From contig NC_079901.1 in NCBI RefSeq assembly GCF_024868665.1, positions 5,985,388 to 6,049,387 of the forward strand: a stretch of DNA of 64,000 bases, in the 5' to 3' direction. The position numbers and the translations under genes were made by a program. Positions 38,901 through 45,681 of the stretch are shown piece after piece. A model generated the notes under the pieces. The model saw only the letters and a list, made by a program, of their open reading frames with translations, was not told the origin of the DNA and ran no database searches. The stretch's first letter is position 1. Every line of letters begins with the position of its first letter. This DNA comes from Triplophysa rosa (lineage: Eukaryota > Chordata > Actinopteri > Cypriniformes > Nemacheilidae).

Positions 38901-41900
38901 GAATGTATGTAAAACTGATTTTTCTAAGACGTTTAGCAGATGTTTTTACACAGCAGATGTTTTACAGATCTCTAGTAGACATCTCACAGATGTATCTGTG
39001 CTATCTGGTCAGAAAGAAAAGAAACTACCAATTTTAATGTTCCGTTTTATCAAACTTGTCATATGTTTGACTGTCGTATAGTTAATGTCCAATTCATGTT
39101 TTTTCTAGTGTATACGTTCATTGTAAGTGTAAAATATGTTAATTATAAGTGCATAAATGTAAACAATTTTACGTTTTTGTTTGTTTTTACCAACCGAGAG
39201 ACATGTTGAAATTGTTTTTATGGTAATTGACAGCATGTCACAGATGTTGTCAACAGATAACTTAATAACTTAATCTAAATCTAAATATTCGTCTAAATAT
39301 TGACAAGCAAGCATGTTACACTTCTATTTTTGTGCTAAAAATGCTAGCTTCGGCGTTTTCATTAGCATTTCGTTTCATTTCATGTTCTTCTGCTCCTGAC
39401 ACTGTACTTAGGGATAGTTCTGGCTGAAAACTTCAAAGATGTGGATATCACACCCAGAAACCTGACATTAGACCAAACTGCGGTGCTTCTGGGAGATTAA
39501 GCGTGTTGTTTACCTCATGCCAGGTGATAAACACTTTGAAAGCCCTCTAAATCTACACAGCACATTCTCTGGCTCACATTAGCTCTCGGTTACGCGTATA
39601 AATATGCCTAATGCAGGAATGAGTCATGTAAGTTATGTCGGTTGCGTTCATATTCGAGGTTGAGCTTTATTGCTGGAGCTCTGTCTGCTGAGTGTAAATT
39701 TAGACATCCGGTGGAGTCGATGCAAATATGAAAATAACTGAACAAAGAGCTAATTTATGTCAAAGCTATTTCATGTTTAATACTGTGGATTGTGTTCACA
39801 ACAGTAAACACGCACACATACCATCTACAGTATGAGTTACAGTAAGAGGAAAATATTATTGCTCAGAGGTTACTCTTTTGAACCTCGGGAGAGTTAATAA
39901 CTCAATTGTGTCATGTATGATGTGTTATTATTACAAAATGTCACTTTTATCTTAAATGTTAGTATATAGTTTCGAATTTAGTACAAACAGTATAGCTCAG
40001 GGCTGGGTTTCCCGAAACCTTCATAACACTACGTCGTTCTTAAGAATATATCGCTACCACTCTTAAGGTGTAATTGCGCCGGGTGTACGATAGGGTCCAT
40101 TAAGTTTGTGGAAAATAGTCTTTAGTACTTCTAATCATGGTGTCTCAAAATAGCACAGTTGAGTACACTTAGATCTTAGAGAAGTTTATGAACTATTTTT
40201 TGTATATAAATTTACAGTGTATTTTAGTGCAGTATTTCTTAATTTTCCACCTGGGCACATTATAAAACAATTCTGGCTGCTATGGGGCCATAAATACTCA
40301 GTAAAACATTTTTTCCTGTAAAATTAAATTGGTTTCTCTGTTTTTCTTGTAAATTTGCAGTCCTTTTCTGTAATTTGAAAATTTTTGACCGTATTTCAAA
40401 AACTGAACTTTTCCGAATATACAGTAAATATACAGTAAATAATATAACAGTTTTCCCCGTAAAATTATAGTAAATTTGCAGTCCTTTTCTGTAATTTGAC
40501 AGTTTTTGACTGTATTTCAAAAATACTTGATAAATCTGTTAATAAAACTGTAACACAAAATTGGGATATTATACGTGAAAAATCTGTAAAAAATAATAGT
40601 AAAATTCTGTAAAATTACGTTTTTTGCACCTTTTCAAACTGGTTTATTTTTTTCTTTGATATCCACAAGTAACCAGCAATATTTAAAACCCTTGTTTTAA
40701 TGCAGTGATGATTAACAGGTGAGTAGGCGGTGCTTCATTGTTGTCCAGGATACATCAGCATGTAGCATTTACAGATGTGCTTATGGGTCAAAGACGAAAA
40801 AGGGTTTGAGCGTAAAAACAATAAGTGTAATACTGCTTTAAATTGTTGTTGTTACATTTTTTTTAACATTTTCTGTTTAATTTAATTGCATTTTTGTTTT
40901 TGTTTTTCTGAGCAAAAAACAAATATCATGCATTTTTCCCTGATTTACAGAAGATGCCCACTAAATTGTCATTGAGTGTAACAAACTTGTCAGGCATATT
41001 TACAACAAAATCTATTTATGACATATTAAAAGACTAATTACTTTCACCCCAAAAGCGAATTAGTTGTAATTAATAATTTTTACTAATTTAAAGCACAATT
41101 AACTGTAATATGCTCCCTTATTCTTGTATATATTTTAATATGTACAAGTCAGAAAAAGCATGATGTTTGAATTTGGACATATATTGTGTTACACTCAATG
41201 ACAATGTTTATTTCAACCAAATTTTGACATTTTATTCTCCAAAAACTTAGTTGAAACCATAAAGTAGACATTCTTCTTACATTTAATGTGCTTGGACATA
41301 AAATCACTTTTGTACATTTCTTTTGGGGACATCTTAATGTCTTTGACCCTTATACACATCTTTAACTACATCCAAATGTTATGATCAAACACATTTTACT
41401 CCTATTGCTCTCCACTAACACAAATCATAACACCAAGTGTACAGGGCTTCAGATTGTTCACTGCAGAATTTTTTTTCTCTTCTATGGAATTTAATGTGTA
41501 ACTGCTTACATATTCGAATGGCTTCATTTTTGCTAAACAGTGTAAGTTAAGAGAAGGCGGTTGTAGGACAGAAAATGACAGCTGAAGTTTTAAGTAAGTT
41601 GGCATCACAGAACAGTGAGATTATGACTTCACTGCTCATAAACAGCTCGGCCATCTCCTGTTGGCTGCAAAACCATTACAGACCAGATGGCTACATTCTC
41701 ATCATGACATTACACAACATGATGGACATTTGACATGCATATAATACGTATTTCTGTGTCTCTATGTGTGCATAAGGGTGACAGTATCATGACAAAATGG
41801 AGTACTTACCGGCTCAACAAATTCAAATTTCTTCTTCTCTTGGACTTCCTGAATTTTGAAGACGTATTCTAGCGAGGCATCAAAAAATAGTTGTCTGTCC

Positions 41901-42565
41901 TTATCAATCTGCGCATCAGCCTGCAATGTGAAGAAAGAGTGTCGTTACCCTGGAGACAGACGGAGACGATGACTGCCAGGATCACACGCTCATTTGGACG
42001 TGTTTGAGATATGGTTAATGGTTATATCTGAGAATTTCTGTCACCGCTGTGGGATAATGTGAAGGAAATTGTGTTGAACAAAATGTGCTGGAACATCTTT
42101 GAAAGGCAGAAAAGAATCAAGACAAAAAACACAAACTAAAGGCTTAAAACACTGACATTTTAAACAACCCCTGAAACACAACCACAAAAATTGCGATATT
42201 TTTAATAATAATAACGTGTTTTTGTCTTGTCTTTCTTTATACATTTCACTATTAATAGCCTCCAGTACACTGTACAGTGAATATGCAGTCCAATACTGAC
42301 AACATCTCCGATGCAACATTACATTTAAAAAGTCTCTTTTTTAAGTGAATCTCTTCACTTAAACTAATATCAAATTTAAACACTATCATTTCTTAGGTAC
42401 TGTTTTCTTCTTCAGAAAATGCAAATCTAGGCTTGTGAATCTAGTGTTTGCTGTATGATTCACCTCTTGGAGAGCTGTTTCTTTTTTTCTGGATGACAGG
42501 TTGAGATGTTTTTCCAGTGTTGAATAATACTTCTCTGTCTCCTTGTCAAATTTCTTCTTTCCCTC
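13446..42565 (-). CDS. arhgap42: Rho GTPase-activating protein 42 (GRAF3), 3' twenty exons
   Basis: GRAF-family protein that binds membranes through BAR-PH and switches off Rho GTPases through its RhoGAP domain. Twenty exons in transcript order (from 42565 down to 13446) join in frame to 2265 nt: 754 residues and TGA. The domains of this part are: residues 1-106 BAR C-terminal part, about 137-246 PH, about 253-445 RhoGAP with arginine finger Arg289 in GLYRVGG and the [11 protein letters not shown] motif, 446-690 Ser/Pro-rich linker, 698-754 SH3 ending NYVVFF. Human ARHGAP42 is about 874 residues, so roughly 140 N-terminal codons are missing here and probably lie beyond 64000. All introns are GT-AG except the one after 25520, which starts GC. 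The linker and C-terminal exons resemble human ARHGAP42 more than ARHGAP26 or ARHGAP10. Cypriniforms may carry two arhgap42 paralogues and I cannot say which this is. Confidence 0.94.
14376..16085 (+). pseudogene. Degenerate LINE (non-LTR retrotransposon)
   Basis: Fragments of a fish L2/CR1-like LINE run on the plus strand, opposite to arhgap42. 14590-14715 encodes a [17 protein letters not shown] stretch. 15154-15450 encodes the reverse transcriptase motif [16 protein letters not shown]. 15490-15860 carries [12 protein letters not shown] and [11 protein letters not shown] in shifted frames. The 3' part to about 16085 has the AGAGCACTTTGG and TGCTTTATAAAT words common at such LINE tails. Frameshifts, stops and an inserted MITE (from 14723) make it inactive. 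Confidence 0.8.
14723..15085. mobile_element. TTAAAGTCCC MITE inserted in the LINE
   Basis: This block is about 360 bp and starts TTAAAGTCCCAGTG. It matches the complete copy at 16668-17027 over most of its length but lacks the matching GGGACTTTAA right end. LINE coding sequence is found on both sides, so the MITE arrived later. Confidence 0.7.
16220..16299 (-). CDS. arhgap42: arhgap42 exon: SH3 first half
   Basis: This exon encodes [18 protein letters not shown] and PKGAHFSN. The ALYDC-like strand and the acidic RT loop of an SH3 domain are clear. The acceptor is TTTACAG and the donor GTGAGT. Confidence 0.95.
16437..16499 (-). CDS. arhgap42: arhgap42 exon: linker before SH3
   Basis: A 63-bp exon encoding [20 protein letters not shown], aligned with the VAAKAQLFENVGSPKP region that I recall in human ARHGAP42. 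The acceptor is CTTCCAG and the donor GTAAAG; both phases fit. Confidence 0.92.
16668..17027. mobile_element. TTAAAGTCCC MITE, complete copy
   Basis: The ends TTAAAGTCCC and GGGACTTTAA are inverted over a 360-bp non-coding body. TTAA is at both extremes. The same family supplies the copy inside the LINE at 14723. Confidence 0.8.
17515..17875 (+). mobile_element. Candidate solo LTR
   Basis: This block starts TGTGGCGAG and ends CTCGCCACA, inverted ends of TG...CA type. It contains a polyadenylation-like TTTAAATAAACC at about 17810 and is GC-richer than its surroundings. I see no clean target duplication, so the boundaries are tentative. Confidence 0.55.
18053..18101. repeat. AATC microsatellite
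   Basis: A pure (AATC)n tract of about 12 units in an arhgap42 intron. Confidence 0.95.
18102..19003. other. arhgap42 intron, nothing specific seen
   Basis: AT-rich intron sequence with no exon, RNA gene or well-bounded repeat that I can support. Confidence 0.6.
19004..19163 (-). CDS. arhgap42: arhgap42 exon: linker
   Basis: This exon encodes [24 protein letters not shown] and [10 protein letters not shown], matching the linker of human ARHGAP42 ([24 protein letters not shown]). The acceptor is TCTGCAG and the donor GTAAGT. Confidence 0.94.
19450..19582. repeat. Fold-back repeat
   Basis: The arms GGAATAATTGACTCCAGTCC and its near reverse complement at 19560-19579 enclose a second inverted pair (GCACACCCGAGGTG and CACCTCGGGGTGTGC). 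The whole 133-bp block can form a long hairpin. It is a probable MITE core. Confidence 0.7.
20391..20786 (-). CDS. arhgap42: arhgap42 exon: long Ser/Pro-rich linker
   Basis: This 396-bp exon encodes a disordered Ser/Pro-rich segment beginning [18 protein letters not shown] and containing [12 protein letters not shown]. The same order ([17 protein letters not shown]) occurs in human ARHGAP42 and sets it apart from ARHGAP26. The acceptor is CTCTACAG and the donor GTAAGA. Confidence 0.95.
20989..22969 (-). mobile_element. LTR retrotransposon, gag-like region only
   Basis: Two similar direct repeats, 20989-21302 and 22657-22969, frame a 1.35-kb interior. On the minus strand each LTR runs TGTCA... 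to ...TTACA. A G-rich polypurine tract (GGGAGGGGGGAGTAC) directly precedes the 3' LTR, giving the orientation. Flanking 5-mers TTGAG and CTGAG match at 4 of 5. No reverse transcriptase or integrase is present, so the copy is non-autonomous. It lies in an arhgap42 intron in the gene's own orientation. Confidence 0.85.
21869..22642 (-). CDS. Gag-like ORF of the LTR retrotransposon
   Basis: An uninterrupted 257-residue frame starts [13 protein letters not shown] just inside the 5' LTR and continues through [17 protein letters not shown] and [10 protein letters not shown]. This pattern resembles retrotransposon gag (capsid) domains of Ty3-type elements. The C-terminal part becomes Ser/Pro-rich and repetitive. 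No zinc knuckle is seen. The gag assignment is by pattern only. Confidence 0.5.
   Translation of the reverse strand: MYMDYFYTSREVFLQFQLSQDSRPLERYVKDFLEVFHRVCWDNRSLNTCFLMGLDDDSHRCLSPEFRDRPVGEFISLILEMNGSRFYVDEAIPDETDRHLITMASLLTCPSDPPLSHAATILRNGVHATAHPSLHSVAFSRARMALFTQACTQSPETACNCSHGPHGFAAHEFLSLSTPKLPLVEQLLGEFDPLLAAETATDPEPSSISLRELFPESSPELRPIPPQCSSSPRQCDSSSPCQCASSSPCQCASSSPF
23175..23325 (-). CDS. arhgap42: arhgap42 exon: start of linker
   Basis: This exon encodes [18 protein letters not shown] followed by [19 protein letters not shown], close to human ARHGAP42 IFHTAPD and GSRRTRAICLSTGSRKP. The acceptor is CCTCACAG and the donor GTGAGT. It follows the GC-AG intron. Confidence 0.95.
23766..23818 (+). 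mobile_element. SINE-type tail fragment
   Basis: It carries the word TTGGATAAAAGCGTCTGCTA, a very common 3' tail of fish SINE and LINE families. The reverse-oriented match is at 42721-42770. Confidence 0.65.
23864..25397. mobile_element. hAT-type element with nested solo LTR
   Basis: The ends CAGAGCCGAT and ATCGGCACTG are inverted; GGGCCCC runs occur near both. Flanking 8-mers AGCGACAG (23856-23863) and ACCGACAG (25398-25405) match at 7 of 8. A solo LTR is inserted at 24346. No transposase frame survives. Confidence 0.75.
24346..24676 (+). mobile_element. Solo LTR with GTTAA target duplication
   Basis: This 331-bp block begins TGTAGCAAGG and ends TTTGTTACA. GTTAA directly precedes (24341-24345) and follows (24677-24681). 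It is GC-rich at its start and has a GATTAAAGTTTATT polyadenylation-like stretch near 24607. No internal region exists, so the copy is the remnant of LTR-LTR recombination. Confidence 0.85.
25520..25679 (-). CDS. arhgap42: arhgap42 exon: RhoGAP C-terminal part
   Basis: This exon encodes [39 protein letters not shown] and [13 protein letters not shown]. The [11 protein letters not shown] motif is the conserved end of the RhoGAP active-site region. The acceptor is CTCTTCAG. The donor is AAG|GCAAGT, a non-canonical GC site. Confidence 0.96.
26125..27300. mobile_element. hAT-type element, CAGTGTTGG ends
   Basis: The ends CAGTGTTGG and CCAACACTG are perfect inverted repeats with a long TAAC-rich zone inside each. 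The 8-mer TTTATAAG is present exactly at 26117-26124 and 27301-27308. The 1176-bp body has no intact transposase. Confidence 0.9.
27393..27718. mobile_element. hAT-type MITE, ATCGGTATCGG ends
   Basis: The element starts TAGAGATACCAGTATCGG and ends GGTATCGGTGCATCCCTA. Flanking 8-mers AACTAAAG and GACTAAAG match at 7 of 8. The body is 326 bp and rich in GATA/TATC words. It lacks coding capacity. Confidence 0.8.
27935..28040 (-). CDS. arhgap42: arhgap42 exon: RhoGAP middle
   Basis: This exon encodes [20 protein letters not shown] followed by [14 protein letters not shown], a classic RhoGAP helix pair. The acceptor is TTGACAG and the donor GTATGT. Confidence 0.96.
28152..28210 (-). CDS. arhgap42: arhgap42 exon: RhoGAP middle
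   Basis: A 59-bp exon encoding [19 protein letters not shown]. It contains the LxEPLMTY motif conserved in RhoGAP domains. The acceptor is CCACTAG and the donor GTAAGT. Confidence 0.95.
28327..28411 (-). CDS. arhgap42: arhgap42 exon: RhoGAP middle
   Basis: An 85-bp exon encoding [19 protein letters not shown] then TSGLKNYL, including the LKNYLR segment with the catalytic-face Lys. The acceptor is CCTATAG and the donor GTTAGC. Confidence 0.95.
29371..29515. mobile_element. hAT-type fragment
   Basis: It begins CAGTGTTGTGTAAGTTACT and runs on in the TTACT/TAATTAC words typical of the CAGTGTTGG family at 26125. No right end is found. Confidence 0.5.
29806..29880 (-). CDS. arhgap42: arhgap42 exon: RhoGAP arginine finger
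   Basis: A 75-bp exon encoding [20 protein letters not shown] then TTVF. Arg289 (numbered from the first exon in this window) in GLYR is the catalytic arginine finger that RhoGAP proteins insert into the GTPase active site. The acceptor is CAGCAG and the donor GTAAGT. Confidence 0.96.
30059..30121 (-). CDS. arhgap42: arhgap42 exon: RhoGAP N-terminal part
   Basis: A 63-bp exon encoding [20 protein letters not shown], nearly identical to the human segment that I recall. The acceptor is TTTGTAG and the donor GTGAGT. Confidence 0.95.
30418..30457 (-). CDS. arhgap42: arhgap42 micro-exon: PH-RhoGAP linker
   Basis: A 40-bp exon encoding [13 protein letters not shown], comparable to human IYTLPAIISKKEE. 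The acceptor is CTTTTAG and the donor GTAAGT; both phases fit. Confidence 0.94.
30780..30858 (-). CDS. arhgap42: arhgap42 exon: PH domain end
   Basis: A 79-bp exon encoding [20 protein letters not shown] then MDGKEP. The Trp in RLWLEAM is the conserved C-terminal helix Trp of PH domains. The acceptor is CTCCTCAG and the donor GTGAGC. Confidence 0.96.
31053..32142. mobile_element. Common cyprinid short repeat, interrupted
   Basis: Parts at 31053-31148 and 31984-32142 form one copy of a repeat with the words TCATCATTTAGTCACCCTCA, GTTACCAACAT and GGATGAACTATTCC. Other copies are at 59092-59886 and, in part, at 35074-35145, 60955-61010 and 62518-62610. Confidence 0.7.
31149..31983. mobile_element. 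Nested element with CACTGAAAAAAATAACTT end
   Basis: CACTGAAAAAAATAACTT at the left and AGTTATTCAGTG at the right are inverted ends, with TA on each side. The 835-bp body is AT-rich without a transposase frame. It splits the repeat at 31053-32142. Confidence 0.65.
33267..34861 (-). mobile_element. Tc1-type DNA transposon, structurally complete
   Basis: The 1595-bp element starts CAAACCCGATTCC and ends with its inverse. The outermost 50 bp of the two ends are identical. TA target duplications lie at 33265-33266 and 34862-34863. A second copy of the AAAAAAGTTGGGACA word lies inside each end (near 33463 and 34655), the inverted/direct repeat layout of Tc1 elements with two transposase sites per end. 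It carries an intact transposase frame and sits in an arhgap42 intron. Confidence 0.95.
33487..34509 (-). CDS. Tc1-like transposase, 340 residues
   Basis: A cut-and-paste transposase acting on the element's own ends. The start Met is chosen at [10 protein letters not shown] because the frame from there gives 340 residues, the usual Tc1 length; an upstream in-frame Met at 34722 would add 71 atypical residues. N-terminal helix-turn-helix regions span about 10-110, with TVHNIIQRF in the first. The catalytic triad is Asp154 (WSDESKF), Asp244 (QHDNARPHT) and Glu279 (SPDLSPIEN), spaced DD34E. No stop or frameshift is present, so the copy may be recent or active. Near-identical Tc1 families are widespread in teleosts. 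Confidence 0.95.
   Translation of the reverse strand: MGRGSPIPPMLRRKIVEQYQKGVSQRKIAKSLKLSSSTVHNIIQRFRESGTISVRKGQGRKTILDARDLRALRRHCITYRNATVMEITTWAQEYFQKTLSVNTIHRAIRRCRLKLYRSKKKPYLNMLQKRRRFLWAKAHLKWTVAKWKTVLWSDESKFEVLFGKPGRHVIRTKEDKDNPSCYQRSVQKPASLMVWGCMSACGMGSLHIWKGTINAERYIQVLEQHMLPSRRRLFQGRPCIFQHDNARPHTASITTSWLRRRRIRVLKWPACSPDLSPIENIWRIIKRKMRQRRPKTVEQLEACIRQEWDNIPIPKLEQLVSSVPRRLQTVIKRRGEATQW
35351..35460 (-). CDS. arhgap42: arhgap42 exon: PH domain
   Basis: A 110-bp exon encoding [20 protein letters not shown] then [10 protein letters not shown]. The [19 protein letters not shown] block is a GRAF-family signature. The acceptor is CACTCAG and the donor GTGAGG. Confidence 0.96.
35534..35634 (-). 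CDS. arhgap42: arhgap42 exon: PH domain
   Basis: A 101-bp exon encoding [20 protein letters not shown] then [13 protein letters not shown], the first PH strands after the GRAF VQEKR sequence. The acceptor is GCTGCAG and the donor GTACAG. Confidence 0.95.
35883..35932. repeat. TA dinucleotide microsatellite
   Basis: An interrupted (TA)n tract in an arhgap42 intron. Confidence 0.9.
36290..36419 (-). CDS. arhgap42: arhgap42 exon: BAR-PH junction
   Basis: A 130-bp exon encoding [20 protein letters not shown] and [13 protein letters not shown]. It holds the last BAR helix and the first PH strand. The donor is GTGAGT. The acceptor GGATGAAG has an unusually weak pyrimidine tract, although frame and homology require it. 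Confidence 0.94.
37913..38017 (-). CDS. arhgap42: arhgap42 exon: BAR domain
   Basis: A 105-bp exon encoding [20 protein letters not shown] then [15 protein letters not shown], the most conserved BAR segment in the GRAF family. The acceptor is GTTTACAG and the donor GTAAGT. Confidence 0.96.
38488..39008. mobile_element. 521-bp fold-back element
   Basis: The ends CCAGATAGCACAG and CTGTGCTATCTGG are inverted. The inverted similarity extends over most of each half, including CATCTGCTGTGTAAAAACAT-like words. Many AGATGTCT/AGACATCT units fill it. The whole block could fold into one long hairpin. No coding capacity. Confidence 0.85.
39009..40215. other. arhgap42 intron, nothing specific seen
   Basis: No exon or bounded repeat is supported. 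A fragment related to the GGGCCCTAT element occurs near 40073-40100. Confidence 0.55.
40216..40625. repeat. Cluster of ACTGTAAAA-type repeat arms
   Basis: Two related blocks share the words GTAAATTTGCAGTCCTTTTC and TGTAATTTGA. They belong to the AT-rich family also at 13116 and 49066. Precise ends are not clear. Confidence 0.55.
40626..41809. other. arhgap42 intron, nothing specific seen
   Basis: AT-rich intron with no supported exon, RNA gene or bounded element. Confidence 0.6.
41810..41920 (-). CDS. arhgap42: arhgap42 exon: BAR domain
   Basis: A 111-bp exon encoding [20 protein letters not shown] then [17 protein letters not shown], matching GRAF-family BAR helices. The acceptor is ATTGCAG and the donor GTAAGT. 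Confidence 0.96.
42464..42565 (-). CDS. arhgap42: arhgap42 exon: BAR domain, first exon in window
   Basis: A 102-bp exon encoding [20 protein letters not shown] then [12 protein letters not shown]. The acceptor is TTTATAG, so at least one exon lies upstream. In human ARHGAP42 this segment follows about 140 residues (ending near KEQIGAAK). The donor is GTGAAT. Confidence 0.95.
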
Positions 42566-42720
42566 CTATAAAACACAGCAGCAATTTGTTATTTGCAATT
42601 AATTCGCATTCATGTGCAAGTCTGTGATCTAGACCTCTGTAAAAATCCAAAAGTATGAAAAAAATTATGTGTTTATCTACTGAATCAAAAATATGTCATA
42701 GATAACAAAATGCCAAACAT

Positions 42721-42770
42721 TTACATTTAGTCATTTAGCAGACGCTTTTATCCAAAGCGACTTACAGATG
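42721..42770 (-). mobile_element. SINE-type tail fragment
   Basis: It contains the reverse of the TTGGATAAAAGCGTCTGCTA word found at 23766. It is a common fish retroposon tail. Confidence 0.6.
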
Positions 42771-43992
42771 AGGGAAACAATGGAAGCAATTGGAAGGACA
42801 TAAGGACAACAAAAAGCATGAGTGCAAGAAAAGAAAATTGGTCTCATATAGCCTATCACAGTATACAGAGCTAAGGAAATTTTTTTTTTCAAACCACAAG
42901 ACATCTGCAAACACAATCATAGTATTTTTCAGTTTTTTTTCGGAGCCATTTTTGTTCATTATTTCTGGCAAAGTGTGCATGCCACTTGGTTTAATATTTT
43001 GTTGTCTATATATATATATATTATATAATATATATCATTATAATATCTATTATTATATATATATATATTAGTATATTAATTCATTTTTATTTTATTTCTT
43101 TTATATTTTATTATTTTTAGTTTTTATTATTTTTAGGTCCAGCGTCAGCTTGTCATGTGTCTACCAGACCATTAGGTGGCAATCTAATACTTTATCATTA
43201 TCACACAGACGCTGTTCCTGTACTCCAGTGAGATATGTAGGTATTGTGTATACAGTTTAAGCTTAAATTGATGTATTGCATGCAAATAAGTGAACTGTCA
43301 CCCCAAAGCATATAAAACGGCACCAACTAAGCTTAAAGAGGATTTTATACTTCATCATTCGTGCTTACGAGCTCGCAAGATGAATTGATCTCTGTTCTCA
43401 GCAGAGGTACGGTGGAGGAGCAAAGCACAAAGCTTTCTTCAGATCTCATATTGAAAATCTGCACAGTCACCTTGACTGCCATTTGAATGTAACTCGTCTA
43501 AGGTCTACGGGTCAACATTTAATAAGATTTCATTGCCTGACAGGTGAAGACAGAAATCTAGCTCTGTTAAGCCTCAGAGCTGACTCATTAAAGGAAAAAT
43601 CTTTTCTCACCCTCGTGTCATTGCCAAGCCGCGAAAAGAATCGTCGGTGAGCGCTTTTTTATACAACGACACTGACCATGTCTGTCAAGCTCAGTAAAAG
43701 TAGGAAAAAACATATTGAAAGTAGTCATATCACTTGTACGCTATATTTCAAGTCTTCGGAAGACATTCGGTAGATTGTAAGGAACATATTGAAACAAGTT
43801 ATTTGGTCTGTCCTACACCGTAGCTCTCAAATCCCTTCTGCATTCCAGATATTTGCACAACAGAGCCAATGAATGCAAAACCAAATGTTATTCAAGACAA
43901 GATTTTTAGACTTGTTTCGATCCACACACATCTATCATACAGCTACAGAATTCTCAAATACAGAGCACATGTATGGTCTACTTATGATGTTT
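42771..43992. other. Upstream arhgap42 intron, nothing specific seen
   Basis: AT-rich with an AT microsatellite around 43005-43070. No exon is supported on either strand. Confidence 0.55.
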
Positions 43993-45681
43993 TGTCACGA
44001 ACTGGCAGAAAGAACCCAAGCGCAGGCAACGGCAGTGAAGGGGTTAACAGATATCTTTATTTAAACCAAAACAGAAACAAAACACCCACAATGGGGAAAA
44101 CGAATCTAAGAAATATATATAAAACAAAAGACTTCCCACGAGGGGGCAAAATAAAAACAAGAACTATAAACTAAACTAAAGGACACGACCAAACGTCTTA
44201 AATAATACAATGAACAAAACTCACAAAACACGAACAGGACAAGGAACAGGACCACGGGTAGCAACACCAGCTAGACCACAGTACACCGTACGTACACAAC
44301 GCACCAAACACAATGACCGAGCACAGGACAAAGAAACATGAGGGTTTAAATAGGGAAGACAAACGAGGGATAACGACATGGGGCAGGTGTGGGACATTAA
44401 ACACAGAAAGATAACGAGGAAACAAGAGGAATGGGGCCAATGACAAGACACTGGAGAGAACGTATATTATTGTCAAACGGACAATAATATGTTTCTCTCC
44501 ACACATAACCAAAGACTTTGTCATGGCTCTGCTACAGGACCAAGAAAAACATGACTAAGGAAGCAGAGCCATGACAGAAGCCCCCCCTTTAATGAGCACC
44601 TCCAGGTGCTCACCAAGGGGTAGACGGACAAGACAAGGCAGACCGAGACAAAGACAAAAACCAGACAAACATGGTGAACATGACAAGGGGTAGACAGGAC
44701 AACAAGACTACAGGACTGGGGTGGCATAACAAAAATAACAAACATGGTAGGGGGGGTGGGGCAAAACAAGAGTTCATAGGGGGTAGTCCAAAAGGGTTGG
44801 GGGGAACAGTCCCAGTCCCCGGCTGCGCTCGAGGGCGCTGAGTCCTAGGGGACTTAGGAGGAGTCCTGGGGGGAACAGTCTTTGACCCTGGGAGTCTCCC
44901 AGGGACCGGCTGGAAGGCCGGCTGGACAGGGCTTGACGCCGGCTGGAAGGCCGGCTGGACAGGGCTTGACGCCGGCTGGAAGGCCGGCTGGAAGGCCGGC
45001 TGGACATGGCTTGACGCCGGCTGGAAGGCCGGCTGGACATGGCTTGACGCCGGCTGGAAGGCCGGCTGGACATGGCTTGACGCCGGCTGGAAGGCCGGCT
45101 GGACATGGCTTGACGCCGGCTGGAAGGCCGGCTGGACATGGCTTGACGCCGGCTGGAAGGCCGGCTGGACATGGCTTGACGCCGGCTGGAAGGCCGGCTG
45201 GACATGGCTTGACGCCGGCTGGAAGGCCGGCTGGACATGGCTTGACGCCGGCTGGAAGGCCGGCTGGACATGGCTTGACGCCGGCTGGAAGGCCGGCTGG
45301 ACATGGCTTGACGCCGGCTGGAAGGCCGGCTGGACATGGCTTGACGCCGGCTGGAAGGCCGGCTGGACATGGCTTGACGCCGGCTGGAAGGCCGGCTGGA
45401 CATGGCTTGACGCCGGCTGGAAGGCCGGCTGGACATGGCTTGACGCCGGCTGGAAGGCCGGCTGGACATGGCTTGACGCCGGCTGGAAGGCCGGCTGGAC
45501 ATGGCTTGACGCCAGCTGGAAGGCCGGCTCGACATGGCTTGACGCCGGCTGGATGGCCGGCTGGACATGGCTTGACGCCGGCTGGATGGCCGGCTGGACA
45601 CTCACATACATAACCAAAGACTTTGTCATGGCTCTGCTACAGGACCAAGAAAAACATGACTAAGGAAGCAGAGTCATGACA
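43993..45681 (-). mobile_element. LTR element with truncated 5' LTR and internal minisatellite
   Basis: A 584-bp 3' LTR (43993-44576, TGTCACGAACTGG to GCCATGACA on the plus strand) is followed by a polypurine tract (minus-strand AAAGGGGGGGCTTC). Only the last 73 bp of the partner LTR remain at 45609-45681. The outer 6-mers ATGTTT at 43987-43992 and 45682-45687 match exactly, so both outer ends are original. The interior is taken up largely by a 33-bp minisatellite. No pol domain is seen. Confidence 0.8.
44905..45600. repeat. 33-bp minisatellite, about 21 units
   Basis: The unit is GACGCCGGCTGGAAGGCCGG plus CTGGACATGGCTT, very uniform in the middle and variant at both edges (CAGGG for CATGG on the left, GGATGG for GGAAGG on the right). 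It contains its own sub-repeat CCGGCTGGA. Because 33 is a multiple of 3 and the unit lacks stops in several frames, long frames run through it on both strands (11-residue periods QPAFQPASSHV on minus and GRPAGHGLTPA on plus). These frames are not evidence of a gene. Confidence 0.95.

Noticed and set aside
44610..45629. A 339-codon minus-strand frame and a 243-codon plus-strand frame.
   Set aside because: They are produced by the 33-bp minisatellite, with no start context, splice structure or recognised domain.
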